NCBI GenBank assembly: GCA_030592205.1
Contig: JAUVKA010000271.1
Span: forward strand, 1-5,923
DNA: 5,923 bases
Reading direction: 5' to 3'
DNA from: Bacteroidota bacterium
GTDB lineage: Bacteria; Bacteroidota; Bacteroidia; Bacteroidales; UBA12481
Shown: piece by piece, positions 1 through 5,602 of the stretch
How positions within the stretch are numbered: position 1 is the stretch's first letter
Layout of the letters: each line of letters opens with the position of its first letter
The notes under the pieces: model-generated
What the model was told of the DNA's origin: nothing
The model's input: the letters and a program-made list of their open reading frames with translations, nothing else
The model's database searches: none
Position numbers and translations under genes: made by a program

Positions 1-603
1 AACAATCTTGAAGCTGTTGCGGATCTGAGCTATCTTGACAGGAGCTGGACTACAGAGCATTACGACGAAAAAGGCCGTAAAATTGTTGCCAGAAATGTCG
101 CCATCGCTATGAAGGACATTTATCCCGCTGAATTCTTTGAAATTACATATATGGATACCTTACAGAGAACAACTTTTTATAATGATTGTGAAGGTTCAGA
201 GCGTTGGTTTCAGATGGGGACCTGTTCACGAGAGCAAGCTCATTCGGGTGAGTATTCCTCAAGGATAAACCGGGAAGATGCATTCAGCGTTGGATTCACC
301 TGGCCTGTCAGGATGATTCCTGCCAATAGTTTGAATCGGGTTAATATCGAGTTTTACTATTACCAGCCTTATGTTTCATCAAAAGCACAAGTTGTAATGG
401 AAATATTAGGGGGTGAGGGAAAAGCTGTTTGGGTGAATTATCATATTTCAGATCTTAATCCTTCAGTTGGCGAGTGGATTCAAGTCAAAACATCCTTCAA
501 TATCCCTCAAGAGGTTCATTCCCACAAATTGATAAAAGTGTATGTCTGGAACACCGGTAAAGAGCCGGCTTATATCGATGATATTCATATACAATTTGAG
601 TGA
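1..603 (+). CDS. C-terminal part of an unidentified protein with a carbohydrate-binding-like beta-sandwich domain (5' end outside window)
   Basis: The frame is open from the first base of the window, so the ATG at 109 is probably internal and the visible part is the last 200 residues of a longer protein. I do not recognise the family. From about visible residue 59 it resembles a galactose-binding-like (CBM4/9-type) jelly roll: FYNDCEG at 59-65 in the place of the usual N-x-x-F/C-E-G opening, AHSGEYSS at 80-87 (the common HSG-x-x-S turn), an aromatic strand EFYYYQPY at 117-124, GEWIQVKTSFNIP at 157-169, and a closing strand ending YIDDIHIQFE at 191-200. That last element is typical of the end of such domains. 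No membrane segment or C-terminal sorting domain is visible, and the protein ends right after the sandwich. Sugar binding is inferred from fold resemblance only. The part before residue 59 (SYLDRSW, YDEKGRKIVARN) may belong to a different domain. A hairpin terminator candidate follows the stop. Confidence 0.8.
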   Translation, partial: NNLEAVADLSYLDRSWTTEHYDEKGRKIVARNVAIAMKDIYPAEFFEITYMDTLQRTTFYNDCEGSERWFQMGTCSREQAHSGEYSSRINREDAFSVGFTWPVRMIPANSLNRVNIEFYYYQPYVSSKAQVVMEILGGEGKAVWVNYHISDLNPSVGEWIQVKTSFNIPQEVHSHKLIKVYVWNTGKEPAYIDDIHIQFE

Positions 604-607
604 TAGC

Positions 608-640
608 GAGGAATCTGCACTGAAATTTTGATTCCTTTTT
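608..640 (+). terminator. Candidate intrinsic terminator after the left-edge gene
   Basis: AGGAATC at 609-615 pairs perfectly with GATTCCT at 630-636 around a 14-base loop, with a possible extra G-T pair (608 with 637). The right arm runs straight into T residues ending at 640. It starts five bases after the TGA at 601-603. The stem is short and AT-rich, so termination may be partial. The position and T-run fit a rho-independent terminator separating this gene from the transporter. Confidence 0.5.
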
Positions 641-669
641 GTATCTTGCTTTCTTAATCTGAGACCACA

Positions 670-2889
670 TTGAGTTCAAATCTGTTACATAAAAAAGCAA
701 ATTTCGGAACCTGGCCGGTTTTTCTGACTGCTATTTCCACTATCCTGGGAGCTATTTTATTTCTTCGATTTGGATGGGCAGTTGGGAATGTAGGATTTGT
801 TGGAGTTCTGGGAATCATCTTGCTAGGGCACCTGATAACCATACCTACTGCTTTGGCTGTTGCAGAAATAGCCACAAACCAAAAGGTTCAGGGAGGTGGA
901 GCATATTATATTATTTCCCGTTCATTTGGGATGAATGTGGGAGGTGCAATCGGGATCACCCTATACTTATCGCAAGCTATTTCTGTAGCATTTTATGTCA
1001 TTGCCTTTGCTGAAGCCTTTGAACCAATTTTGGATATCATACAGGAAAATTTTGGTTTGGTAATCCCTAAAAGACTAATTGCTCTTGTTTTCATGGCATT
1101 ATTGTCTTTTCTGATTCTTACCCGCGGAGCCAGCGTGGGTATGAAAGCTCTTTATGTAGTGGTTGGCATCCTTGTCTCTTCCATATTATTTTTCTTTCTG
1201 GGTCAGTCTGCAGAGGCGCCTACTGATTCCAGCTTTACAAAAACTGTATCCGATCCGGAACCATTCTTTTATGTGTTTGCAGTAATCTTCCCTGCCTTCA
1301 CCGGTCTGGCCGCCGGATTAGGACTCAGTGGAGATTTAAAAGATCCCAAAACATCCATTCCAAGAGGTACGATAATGGCAACGCTGGTCGGCCTGATCGT
1401 ATATATATTTGTAGCCTATAAAATGAGTATATCGGTATCCCCGGAGGATTTGGTAAATGACCAGCTAATCATGCAAAAAATTGCTCTTTGGGGTCCCATT
1501 ATCCTGATCGGGCTTGCAGCTGCCGCCTTATCTTCAGCCCTGGGTTCCATCCTTGTTGCCCCGAGAACATTGCAGGCCATTGGGGTTGATAAGATCTTTC
1601 CCAATGAAAAAGCAAATAAGTGGCTTGGTTTTGGCAGAACAGGATCAAATGAACCGGTTTATTCTACAGTGATAACGGTGGTCATTGCTTTTTTCTTCAT
1701 TGCAATAGGAGATATCAACTTTGTGGCTAAAATCATTTCCATGTTCTTCATGGTAACTTATGGAGCCATTTGCATGATATCATTCCTGGAACATTTCGCT
1801 GCAGATCCTTCTTACCGTCCGACTTTCAGATCGAGGTGGTATATCTCCCTGATCGGGGCAGTCATGTCCTTCTGGGTGATGTTTAAAATGCACACAGGTT
1901 ATGCTCTCCTTTCTCTCATAATTATGGGCTTGATCTATGTATATATTTCAAAGCAGAAAACAGAAAAACTGGGTCTTGGCAACCTGTTCCGCGGGGTTGT
2001 TTTCCAACTCAGCAGACAATTGCAAGTATTTATGCAACAAGCAGATAAAGATACCGACGAAAACTCCTGGAGGCCATTTATTATTTGCATTTCCAAAGAC
2101 AGCTTTAAAAGGAGGTCTGCATTTGACATGATCCGCTGGGTATCCTTTAAATATGGATTTGGCACCTATTTCCATTTTATTCAGGAGTACCTCAATGCCG
2201 ACACTAGTAGGGAATCAAAAGAGGTATTGGAGCGACTGATTAATCTTTCGCACGGTGCTCGCAGCAGAGTTTACCTTGATACAATTATCAGTCCCTCATA
2301 TACATCTGCAATTGCTCAAACAATACAGCTTCAGGGAATTTCAGGTAAGGGGAATAACATGATCCTACTGGAATTCAGCAGAACAGACCCGGGAGATTTT
2401 GAGCAAATTCTTGGAAATTTCAAACTACTCAAAACTACGAACCTTGATGTATGTGTACTGAATTCTTCTTATAAAGGCTTTGGATACAAAAAGGATATCC
2501 ATATTTGGATCACTTCCGAAGATTATGAAAACGCCAACCTGATGATCCTCCTCGCCTATATTCTTCTTGGGCACCCGGAATGGAGTAAGGGGGTTATCAA
2601 GATATTTGCTCTTTATCCTAAAAAAAATATTGAGGCTCAACGAGCTAAATTATTAGATCTGATTCGTACCGGCCGTCTTCCGATATCACCTGAAAATATT
2701 GATTTGATACCCCAGGAAGAAACGCAGAATTATAAAGCCATTATTAGTGAGAAGTCTATTGATTCCGACCTTACCATCATTGGGTTCAGGGACAAGGATA
2801 TTGTCAAGGGGATTTCTTTATTCACCGGTTTTGGTGATGTTGGGAATATTTTGTTTATTAATTCGGACAAGCAGAAGGAAATCAAATGA
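670..2889 (+). CDS. SLC12-type cation-chloride cotransporter homologue (APC superfamily permease with cytosolic C-terminal domain)
   Basis: This is a predicted inner-membrane secondary transporter of 739 residues, homologous to eukaryotic Na-K-Cl and K-Cl cotransporters. About 12 hydrophobic segments are visible, near residues 16-38, 43-66, 88-117, 135-152, 158-178, 199-220, 232-251, 272-297, 330-348, 351-373, 389-407 and 410-427. Residues 440-739 form a soluble C-terminal domain. Family signatures are TILGAILFLRFGW (24-36) in helix 1, FPAFTGLAAGLGLSGDLKDP (207-226) in helix 6, ALSSALGS (286-293) followed by APRTLQAI in helix 8, and YRPTFRSRWYISLIGA (382-397). The C-terminal DIHIW (609-613), LMILLAYIL (624-632) and W638 match the conserved block of the SLC12 C-terminal domain. 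By hand alignment, ion-site positions of NKCC1 are kept: Y109, P208, T211, A285, S288, S289. The start is TTG: an in-frame TAA lies at 655-657, and the first in-frame ATG (931) would delete two helices. The substrate is inferred. A plain amino-acid permease is less likely given the long C-terminal domain. Confidence 0.88.
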   Translation: MSSNLLHKKANFGTWPVFLTAISTILGAILFLRFGWAVGNVGFVGVLGIILLGHLITIPTALAVAEIATNQKVQGGGAYYIISRSFGMNVGGAIGITLYLSQAISVAFYVIAFAEAFEPILDIIQENFGLVIPKRLIALVFMALLSFLILTRGASVGMKALYVVVGILVSSILFFFLGQSAEAPTDSSFTKTVSDPEPFFYVFAVIFPAFTGLAAGLGLSGDLKDPKTSIPRGTIMATLVGLIVYIFVAYKMSISVSPEDLVNDQLIMQKIALWGPIILIGLAAAALSSALGSILVAPRTLQAIGVDKIFPNEKANKWLGFGRTGSNEPVYSTVITVVIAFFFIAIGDINFVAKIISMFFMVTYGAICMISFLEHFAADPSYRPTFRSRWYISLIGAVMSFWVMFKMHTGYALLSLIIMGLIYVYISKQKTEKLGLGNLFRGVVFQLSRQLQVFMQQADKDTDENSWRPFIICISKDSFKRRSAFDMIRWVSFKYGFGTYFHFIQEYLNADTSRESKEVLERLINLSHGARSRVYLDTIISPSYTSAIAQTIQLQGISGKGNNMILLEFSRTDPGDFEQILGNFKLLKTTNLDVCVLNSSYKGFGYKKDIHIWITSEDYENANLMILLAYILLGHPEWSKGVIKIFALYPKKNIEAQRAKLLDLIRTGRLPISPENIDLIPQEETQNYKAIISEKSIDSDLTIIGFRDKDIVKGISLFTGFGDVGNILFINSDKQKEIK

Positions 2890-2890
2890 G

Positions 2891-2961
2891 GTTGCGAGTT
2901 GCGAGTTGCGGGTTGCAGGTTGCGGGTTGCGGGTTGCGGGTTGCGAGTTAGGGAGTTGGGG
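2891..2961 (+). repeat. Heptanucleotide tandem repeat array (GTTGCGG/GTTGCGA)
   Basis: Eight consecutive 7-bp units occupy 2891-2946, in order GTTGCGA, GTTGCGA, GTTGCGG, GTTGCAG, GTTGCGG, GTTGCGG, GTTGCGG, GTTGCGA. Degenerate units GTTAGGG (2947-2953) and GTTGGGG (2955-2961) follow. The array begins two bases after the transporter stop and lies wholly outside both flanking genes, so copy-number change would not alter either protein. It could change the spacing or structure upstream of coaD. The strand is strongly biased: almost no C outside the GC step, and rich in G and T. Confidence 0.93.
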
Positions 2962-2966
2962 AATTA

Positions 2967-2982
2967 GATGTAGGGATGTAGG
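2967..2982 (+). repeat. Two tandem copies of GATGTAGG
   Basis: GATGTAGG occurs at 2967-2974 and again at 2975-2982. A partial third copy (GATGG) follows and leads into the adjacent hairpin. This is a short direct duplication directly downstream of the heptamer array, with a different unit length (8 rather than 7). Confidence 0.8.
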
Positions 2983-3002
2983 GATGGCCCTTGTGGCCGT
3001 CC
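2982..3002. repeat. GC-rich inverted repeat (hairpin), REP-like
   Basis: GGATGGCC (2982-2989) pairs with GGCCGTCC (2995-3002) around the loop CTTGT, giving eight pairs of which one is G-T. No T-run follows (the next bases are ATAAATG), so it does not look like a standard terminator. The GTAGGG lead and the GC-rich palindrome resemble dispersed intergenic palindromes of the REP type, but dispersal cannot be tested within this window. It lies 28 bases before the coaD start. Confidence 0.6.
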
Positions 3003-3030
3003 ATAAATGCGCAGGTAAAATATTGACATT

Positions 3031-3498
3031 ATGAGTAAGATAGCACTATTTCCGGGATCTTTTGATCCATTTACGAAGGGCCATGAAAACATTATCAATC
3101 GGGCATTGCCTTTGTTTGACCTTATCATAATTGCAATAGGCAGAAACAGCAGCAAAGGAAGTTTTTTCAGCCTGGAGAAAAGGCTGGCCATGATCCGTCA
3201 TTTATATCGGGATGAGTCAAAGGTGAAAGTTGACCATTTTGATGGATTGACAGTTGATTATTGTAAAAAGGCAGGGGCAAAGTATATCCTCAGAGGATTA
3301 AGGACTTCATCAGATTTTGAATATGAGAGGGCTATTGCTCAAACTAACCGAAAGATGGATCCTGAAATTGAATCAGTTTTTTTACTTACAACACCTGAGT
3401 TAACACCTATTAATTCGACTATAGTCAGGGAAATCATCCGTCACGGTGGAGATTATTCTTTATTCCTCCCTGATGGAATTAACCCGGATGACTTTTAA
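3031..3498 (+). CDS. coaD: Phosphopantetheine adenylyltransferase
   Basis: CoaD is cytosolic. It transfers an adenylyl group from ATP to 4'-phosphopantetheine, giving dephospho-CoA and pyrophosphate, the fourth step of coenzyme A synthesis. The 155-residue length is normal. The nucleotidyltransferase opening FPGSFDPFTKGH (7-18) carries the T/HxGH motif with H18. K42, the RGLR motif (R88, R91) and E99 fall at the same numbers as the functional residues of the E. coli enzyme. The late nucleotide-binding segment is PINSTIVRE (126-134), where E. coli has ISSS; it keeps hydroxyl residues S129 and T130. The ATG at 3031 is the natural start because the PGSFDP strand begins at once. No Shine-Dalgarno sequence is visible at normal spacing. 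Upstream lie the heptamer array and hairpin. pyrE follows 108 bases later on the same strand and may or may not be co-transcribed. Confidence 0.97.
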   Translation: MSKIALFPGSFDPFTKGHENIINRALPLFDLIIIAIGRNSSKGSFFSLEKRLAMIRHLYRDESKVKVDHFDGLTVDYCKKAGAKYILRGLRTSSDFEYERAIAQTNRKMDPEIESVFLLTTPELTPINSTIVREIIRHGGDYSLFLPDGINPDDF

Positions 3499-3521
3499 TC
3501 ATACTGACACATTAGTCACAT

Positions 3522-3529
3522 TATATTTT
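3522..3529 (+). promoter_or_regulatory. Weak candidate -7 element upstream of pyrE
   Basis: TATATTTT matches the Bacteroidota -7 consensus TAnnTTTG at all but the last base. It lies in the 108-base, AT-rich gap between coaD and pyrE. No TTTG is present at the expected distance upstream, and the match is easy to obtain by chance in such AT-rich DNA. It would give pyrE a leader of about 70 bases. Confidence 0.18.
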
Positions 3530-3606
3530 AGAGTACAACTACAAATCATACTAGCTATTAATTCATCACTTTATTTTCATTATTGATTCTTGCAATTTAA
3601 ACTCCC

Positions 3607-4239
3607 ATGATGGAAACCGATAAAATGATCGCCTCCCAGCTCTTGCATATTAACGCTATAAAGTTATCTCCGGAAAAACCATTCACCTGGGCTTCCGGAT
3701 GGAATTCACCTATTTACTGCGACAATAGAAAGACTTTATCGTTTCCTGAGGTAAGGGAGATTATAAAGCAAGAATTTGCTCAGCTTGTTAGAGAGCTTTA
3801 TCCTAATGCGGAAGTTATTGCCGGGGTAGCAACAGGTGCTATTGCCCACGGAATTCTCGTTGCAGATGAGCTTGATCTTCCTTTCATTTATGTTCGTCCC
3901 GATGCAAAAAAGCATGGTTTGGGAAATCAAATTGAAGGTGCCTTTGAAGCGGGTCAGAAGATTGTTGTTATTGAGGATTTGATATCAACAGGCGGGAGCT
4001 CTCTGGCTGCTGTAAGGAGTTTGAGAGAAGCAGAATTGGAAGTACTGGGAATGCTGGCAATTTTCAGTTATGGATTCCCCCTTTCAGAAGAGAATTTCGA
4101 AAAAGAAAAAGTTAAGCTTGATGTTCTAAGCAACTATGCAAGTTTACTCGATTTAGCAGTTCAGGGAGGTTATATTAATGATGAACAACTATCCAGTCTG
4201 AAGGAATGGCGTAAATCGCCACAGACTTGGAAGCGATAA
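3607..4239 (+). CDS. pyrE: Orotate phosphoribosyltransferase
   Basis: PyrE is cytosolic. It joins orotate to phosphoribosyl pyrophosphate (PRPP), giving orotidine 5'-phosphate, the fifth step of pyrimidine synthesis. The protein has 210 residues, typical for the family. The PRPP-binding motif is VVIEDLISTGGSS (120-132), with the acidic pair E123-D124. The mobile catalytic loop is YVRPDAKKHGLGNQIEG (95-111) with R97, K101 and H103; the E. coli K100 position is proline here, as in the RP-type enzymes of many other bacteria. The orotate-side segment IYCDNRKTLSFPEVR (36-50) and GVATGAIAHG (73-82) are also typical. The gene begins with two adjacent ATG codons (3607 and 3610), so the start could shift by one residue; neither has a Shine-Dalgarno sequence. 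No other pyrimidine gene is nearby. It converges on birA with an 88-base gap. Confidence 0.97.
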   Translation: MMETDKMIASQLLHINAIKLSPEKPFTWASGWNSPIYCDNRKTLSFPEVREIIKQEFAQLVRELYPNAEVIAGVATGAIAHGILVADELDLPFIYVRPDAKKHGLGNQIEGAFEAGQKIVVIEDLISTGGSSLAAVRSLREAELEVLGMLAIFSYGFPLSEENFEKEKVKLDVLSNYASLLDLAVQGGYINDEQLSSLKEWRKSPQTWKR

Positions 4240-4327
4240 TAAATAAAGATATTGTAACTTTCTGATTATTAGAACCTGGGCTTTGAAAGCGGGTGTTGCA
4301 TAACTGAAGACAAGATGTCCAGTACTT

Positions 4328-5059
4328 TTAATCGTCAATAAACTCCACTTCTTTAAATCCGAATTCCAAATGTTCACCTTTTTCAGTTTCAAGGATCAGC
4401 TGTCCGAATTTGCTAATACCAACTATCCTTGCTCTGAACCACTTGTTATGAGCTTTATAAGGTGCGTACTCCCGGTAGCGAAATAATTTATTAAGATAAT
4501 CACCACGCATCAATTCGGCCTGACCTGCTTCAAGTTGATCCAACCTAAGGCTCAGGCAATTCAATAGCAGATCTGTGACTTCCTCAAGGTCGATTTCTAT
4601 TCCTAACAGCTGTTTAAGGGAAATCGGGTTTGGGATACTTTCCTGGAAAGTTTCCTGATTTATATTCAGGCCGATCCCCAGAACAGAGTGCTTAATTTCC
4701 TGGCCCATAAGGGTATGTTCAACAAGTAAGCCGGCTATTTTTTTTGTGCCAACATAAATATCATTAGGCCATTTTATTTTCACCTCCCCTAAAAATAATT
4801 CTAAGAGATCGCATACTGCAAGAGATGTAACAATAGAAAGATCAAATTGATTTTCGGCTGATACAGAAGCAGGGAATATCACAAGGCTGCCAGTGATATT
4901 TTTGCCCTGTTCACTTTCCCATATATTTTCACCAAGACCCTTTCCCGAGTATTGATCCTCCGCCTGTATCCACACAGAATCATTAATTTCCCCTTTATCG
5001 AGTAATTGTCGGGCTTTGATGTTGGTTGAGTTGAGTCGCTTATATATTTTTTTGATCAT
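4328..5059 (-). CDS. birA: Biotin--[acetyl-CoA-carboxylase] ligase, class I (no DNA-binding domain)
   Basis: This cytosolic enzyme activates biotin with ATP to biotinyl-AMP and attaches it to the carrier lysine of biotin-dependent carboxylases, such as the biotin carrier protein of acetyl-CoA carboxylase. It has 243 residues. STN (11-13) is the biotin-pocket entry. The adenylate-binding loop is QYSGKGLGENIWES (36-49), corresponding to the GRGRRG loop of E. coli BirA. KIKWPNDIYVGTKKIAGLLVE (about 94-114) is the catalytic core block, and GIGLNIN (128-134) follows. A small SH3-like C-terminal domain (about 195-243) ends in GFKEVEF. The protein begins directly with the ligase domain, so the N-terminal winged helix of repressor-type BirA is absent and it should not regulate transcription in that manner. 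It reads away from rsfS across a 71-base gap and toward pyrE. Confidence 0.95.
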   Translation of the reverse strand: MIKKIYKRLNSTNIKARQLLDKGEINDSVWIQAEDQYSGKGLGENIWESEQGKNITGSLVIFPASVSAENQFDLSIVTSLAVCDLLELFLGEVKIKWPNDIYVGTKKIAGLLVEHTLMGQEIKHSVLGIGLNINQETFQESIPNPISLKQLLGIEIDLEEVTDLLLNCLSLRLDQLEAGQAELMRGDYLNKLFRYREYAPYKAHNKWFRARIVGISKFGQLILETEKGEHLEFGFKEVEFIDD

Positions 5060-5085
5060 GTATGAGGCCCAATGAGATTAAAGAC

Positions 5086-5093
5086 TAAATTTA
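5086..5093. promoter_or_regulatory. Candidate shared -7 element for divergent birA and rsfS
   Basis: TAAATTTA is a perfect palindrome, so it reads as a seven-of-eight match to the Bacteroidota TAnnTTTG element on both strands. It lies inside the 71-base divergent gap, 26 bases from the birA start and 37 bases from the rsfS start, both plausible leader lengths. TTTG sequences exist on the birA strand (CAAA at 5097-5100 and 5106-5109 on the plus strand) but are closer than the usual spacing of about 20. No good upstream element was found for rsfS. The evidence is weak. Confidence 0.25.
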
Positions 5094-5130
5094 CACCAAA
5101 GCAAGCAAAAAAACAGGTTTTATCAGATAT

Positions 5131-5502
5131 ATGCGAAAAAACACCGAAGACCAGGAATTGAAAAAAGTTCTGCAGACCATAATTGAATCACTACAATGGA
5201 AAAAAGGAGAAAGAATTATTGATCTGGATCTTACTCACCTGAATACAACTATATGTCGGCATTTTGTTATTTGTAATGCTGAATCTACAACTCAAGTTAA
5301 GGCTCTTGCTAAATTCGTGGAAGAGAAGATGAATGACATCCACAAAATGAAGCCCTTTCATAAAGAGGGACTGGATAATGCTCAATGGGTGCTTCTGGAT
5401 TTTGCAGATGTCATTGTACATATTTTCCAGGAGCCCTACCGTCGTTTCTACAATCTCGAAGAACTTTGGGCCGACGGGATCAAACGGGATATTAAAGATT
5501 AA
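5131..5502 (+). CDS. rsfS: Ribosome silencing factor RsfS (Iojap/YbeB family)
   Basis: RsfS binds protein uL14 on the large ribosomal subunit and blocks joining with the small subunit, lowering translation when nutrients are short. The protein has 123 residues, a normal length, with one small alpha/beta domain. Family blocks are visible in order: RHFVIC (43-48), matching the D/H-x-FVI strand; KPFHKEG (74-80), matching the KP-x-x-x-EG turn; WVLLDFADVIVHIF (86-99), the conserved core; and RRFYNLEELWADG (104-116), matching the R-x-FY-x-LE-x-LW ending. The ATG at 5131 is preceded by ATAT and no Shine-Dalgarno sequence. ftsH follows 100 bases downstream on the same strand, an arrangement I recall from other Bacteroidota, and birA diverges upstream. 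Confidence 0.95.
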   Translation: MRKNTEDQELKKVLQTIIESLQWKKGERIIDLDLTHLNTTICRHFVICNAESTTQVKALAKFVEEKMNDIHKMKPFHKEGLDNAQWVLLDFADVIVHIFQEPYRRFYNLEELWADGIKRDIKD

Positions 5503-5534
5503 GTTCAGGGCAAACACAACAAAAGCCCCGATTT

Positions 5535-5567
5535 TTTGGTATAAGAATTGTCGGGTTGATATATTCC
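5535..5567 (+). promoter_or_regulatory. Candidate Bacteroidota-type promoter for ftsH
   Basis: TTTG at 5535-5538 is followed after 21 bases by TATATTCC at 5560-5567. This fits a -33 TTTG and -7 TAnnTTTG pair with acceptable spacing, although the last two bases of the -7 element do not match. Transcription would begin near 5572, about 30 bases before the ftsH ATG. It would allow ftsH to be expressed apart from rsfS. Confidence 0.35.
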
Positions 5568-5602
5568 GAATAATACCTTTTTTAAACAGTATAACTGAAA
5601 AA

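Noticed and set aside
1935..2175. Several overlapping open frames on both strands inside the transporter gene.
   Set aside because: All lie within the continuous, conserved transporter frame and show no protein-like features of their own.
2891..3002. CRISPR array, considered because of the repeated units.
   Set aside because: Units are 7 and 8 bp and contiguous without spacers; no cas gene is nearby.
3505..3520. TGAC...GTCA inverted repeat just after coaD, considered as a terminator or operator.
   Set aside because: Only four pairs around a six-base loop; too short to support a call.
4260..4274. Near-perfect 15-base AT-rich palindrome (TTCTGATTATTAGAA) in the pyrE/birA convergent gap, considered as a bidirectional terminator or operator.
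   Set aside because: As a hairpin it has only about five weak pairs and no T-run on either side; such AT-rich palindromes are expected by chance.
4275..4294. Possible GCTT/AAGC hairpin with outer ACC/GGT pairs after pyrE, considered as a terminator.
   Set aside because: The outer and inner pairs are separated by an asymmetric internal loop and no T-run follows.
5191..5517. Minus-strand open frame of 108 codons opposite rsfS.
   Set aside because: It is antisense to a clearly conserved gene, its translation shows no family pattern, and there is no promoter evidence.
5526..5556. CCCGA...TCGGG inverted repeat between rsfS and ftsH, considered as a terminator or attenuator.
   Set aside because: Five pairs with a 19-base loop and no trailing T-run; it overlaps the more plausible promoter candidate.
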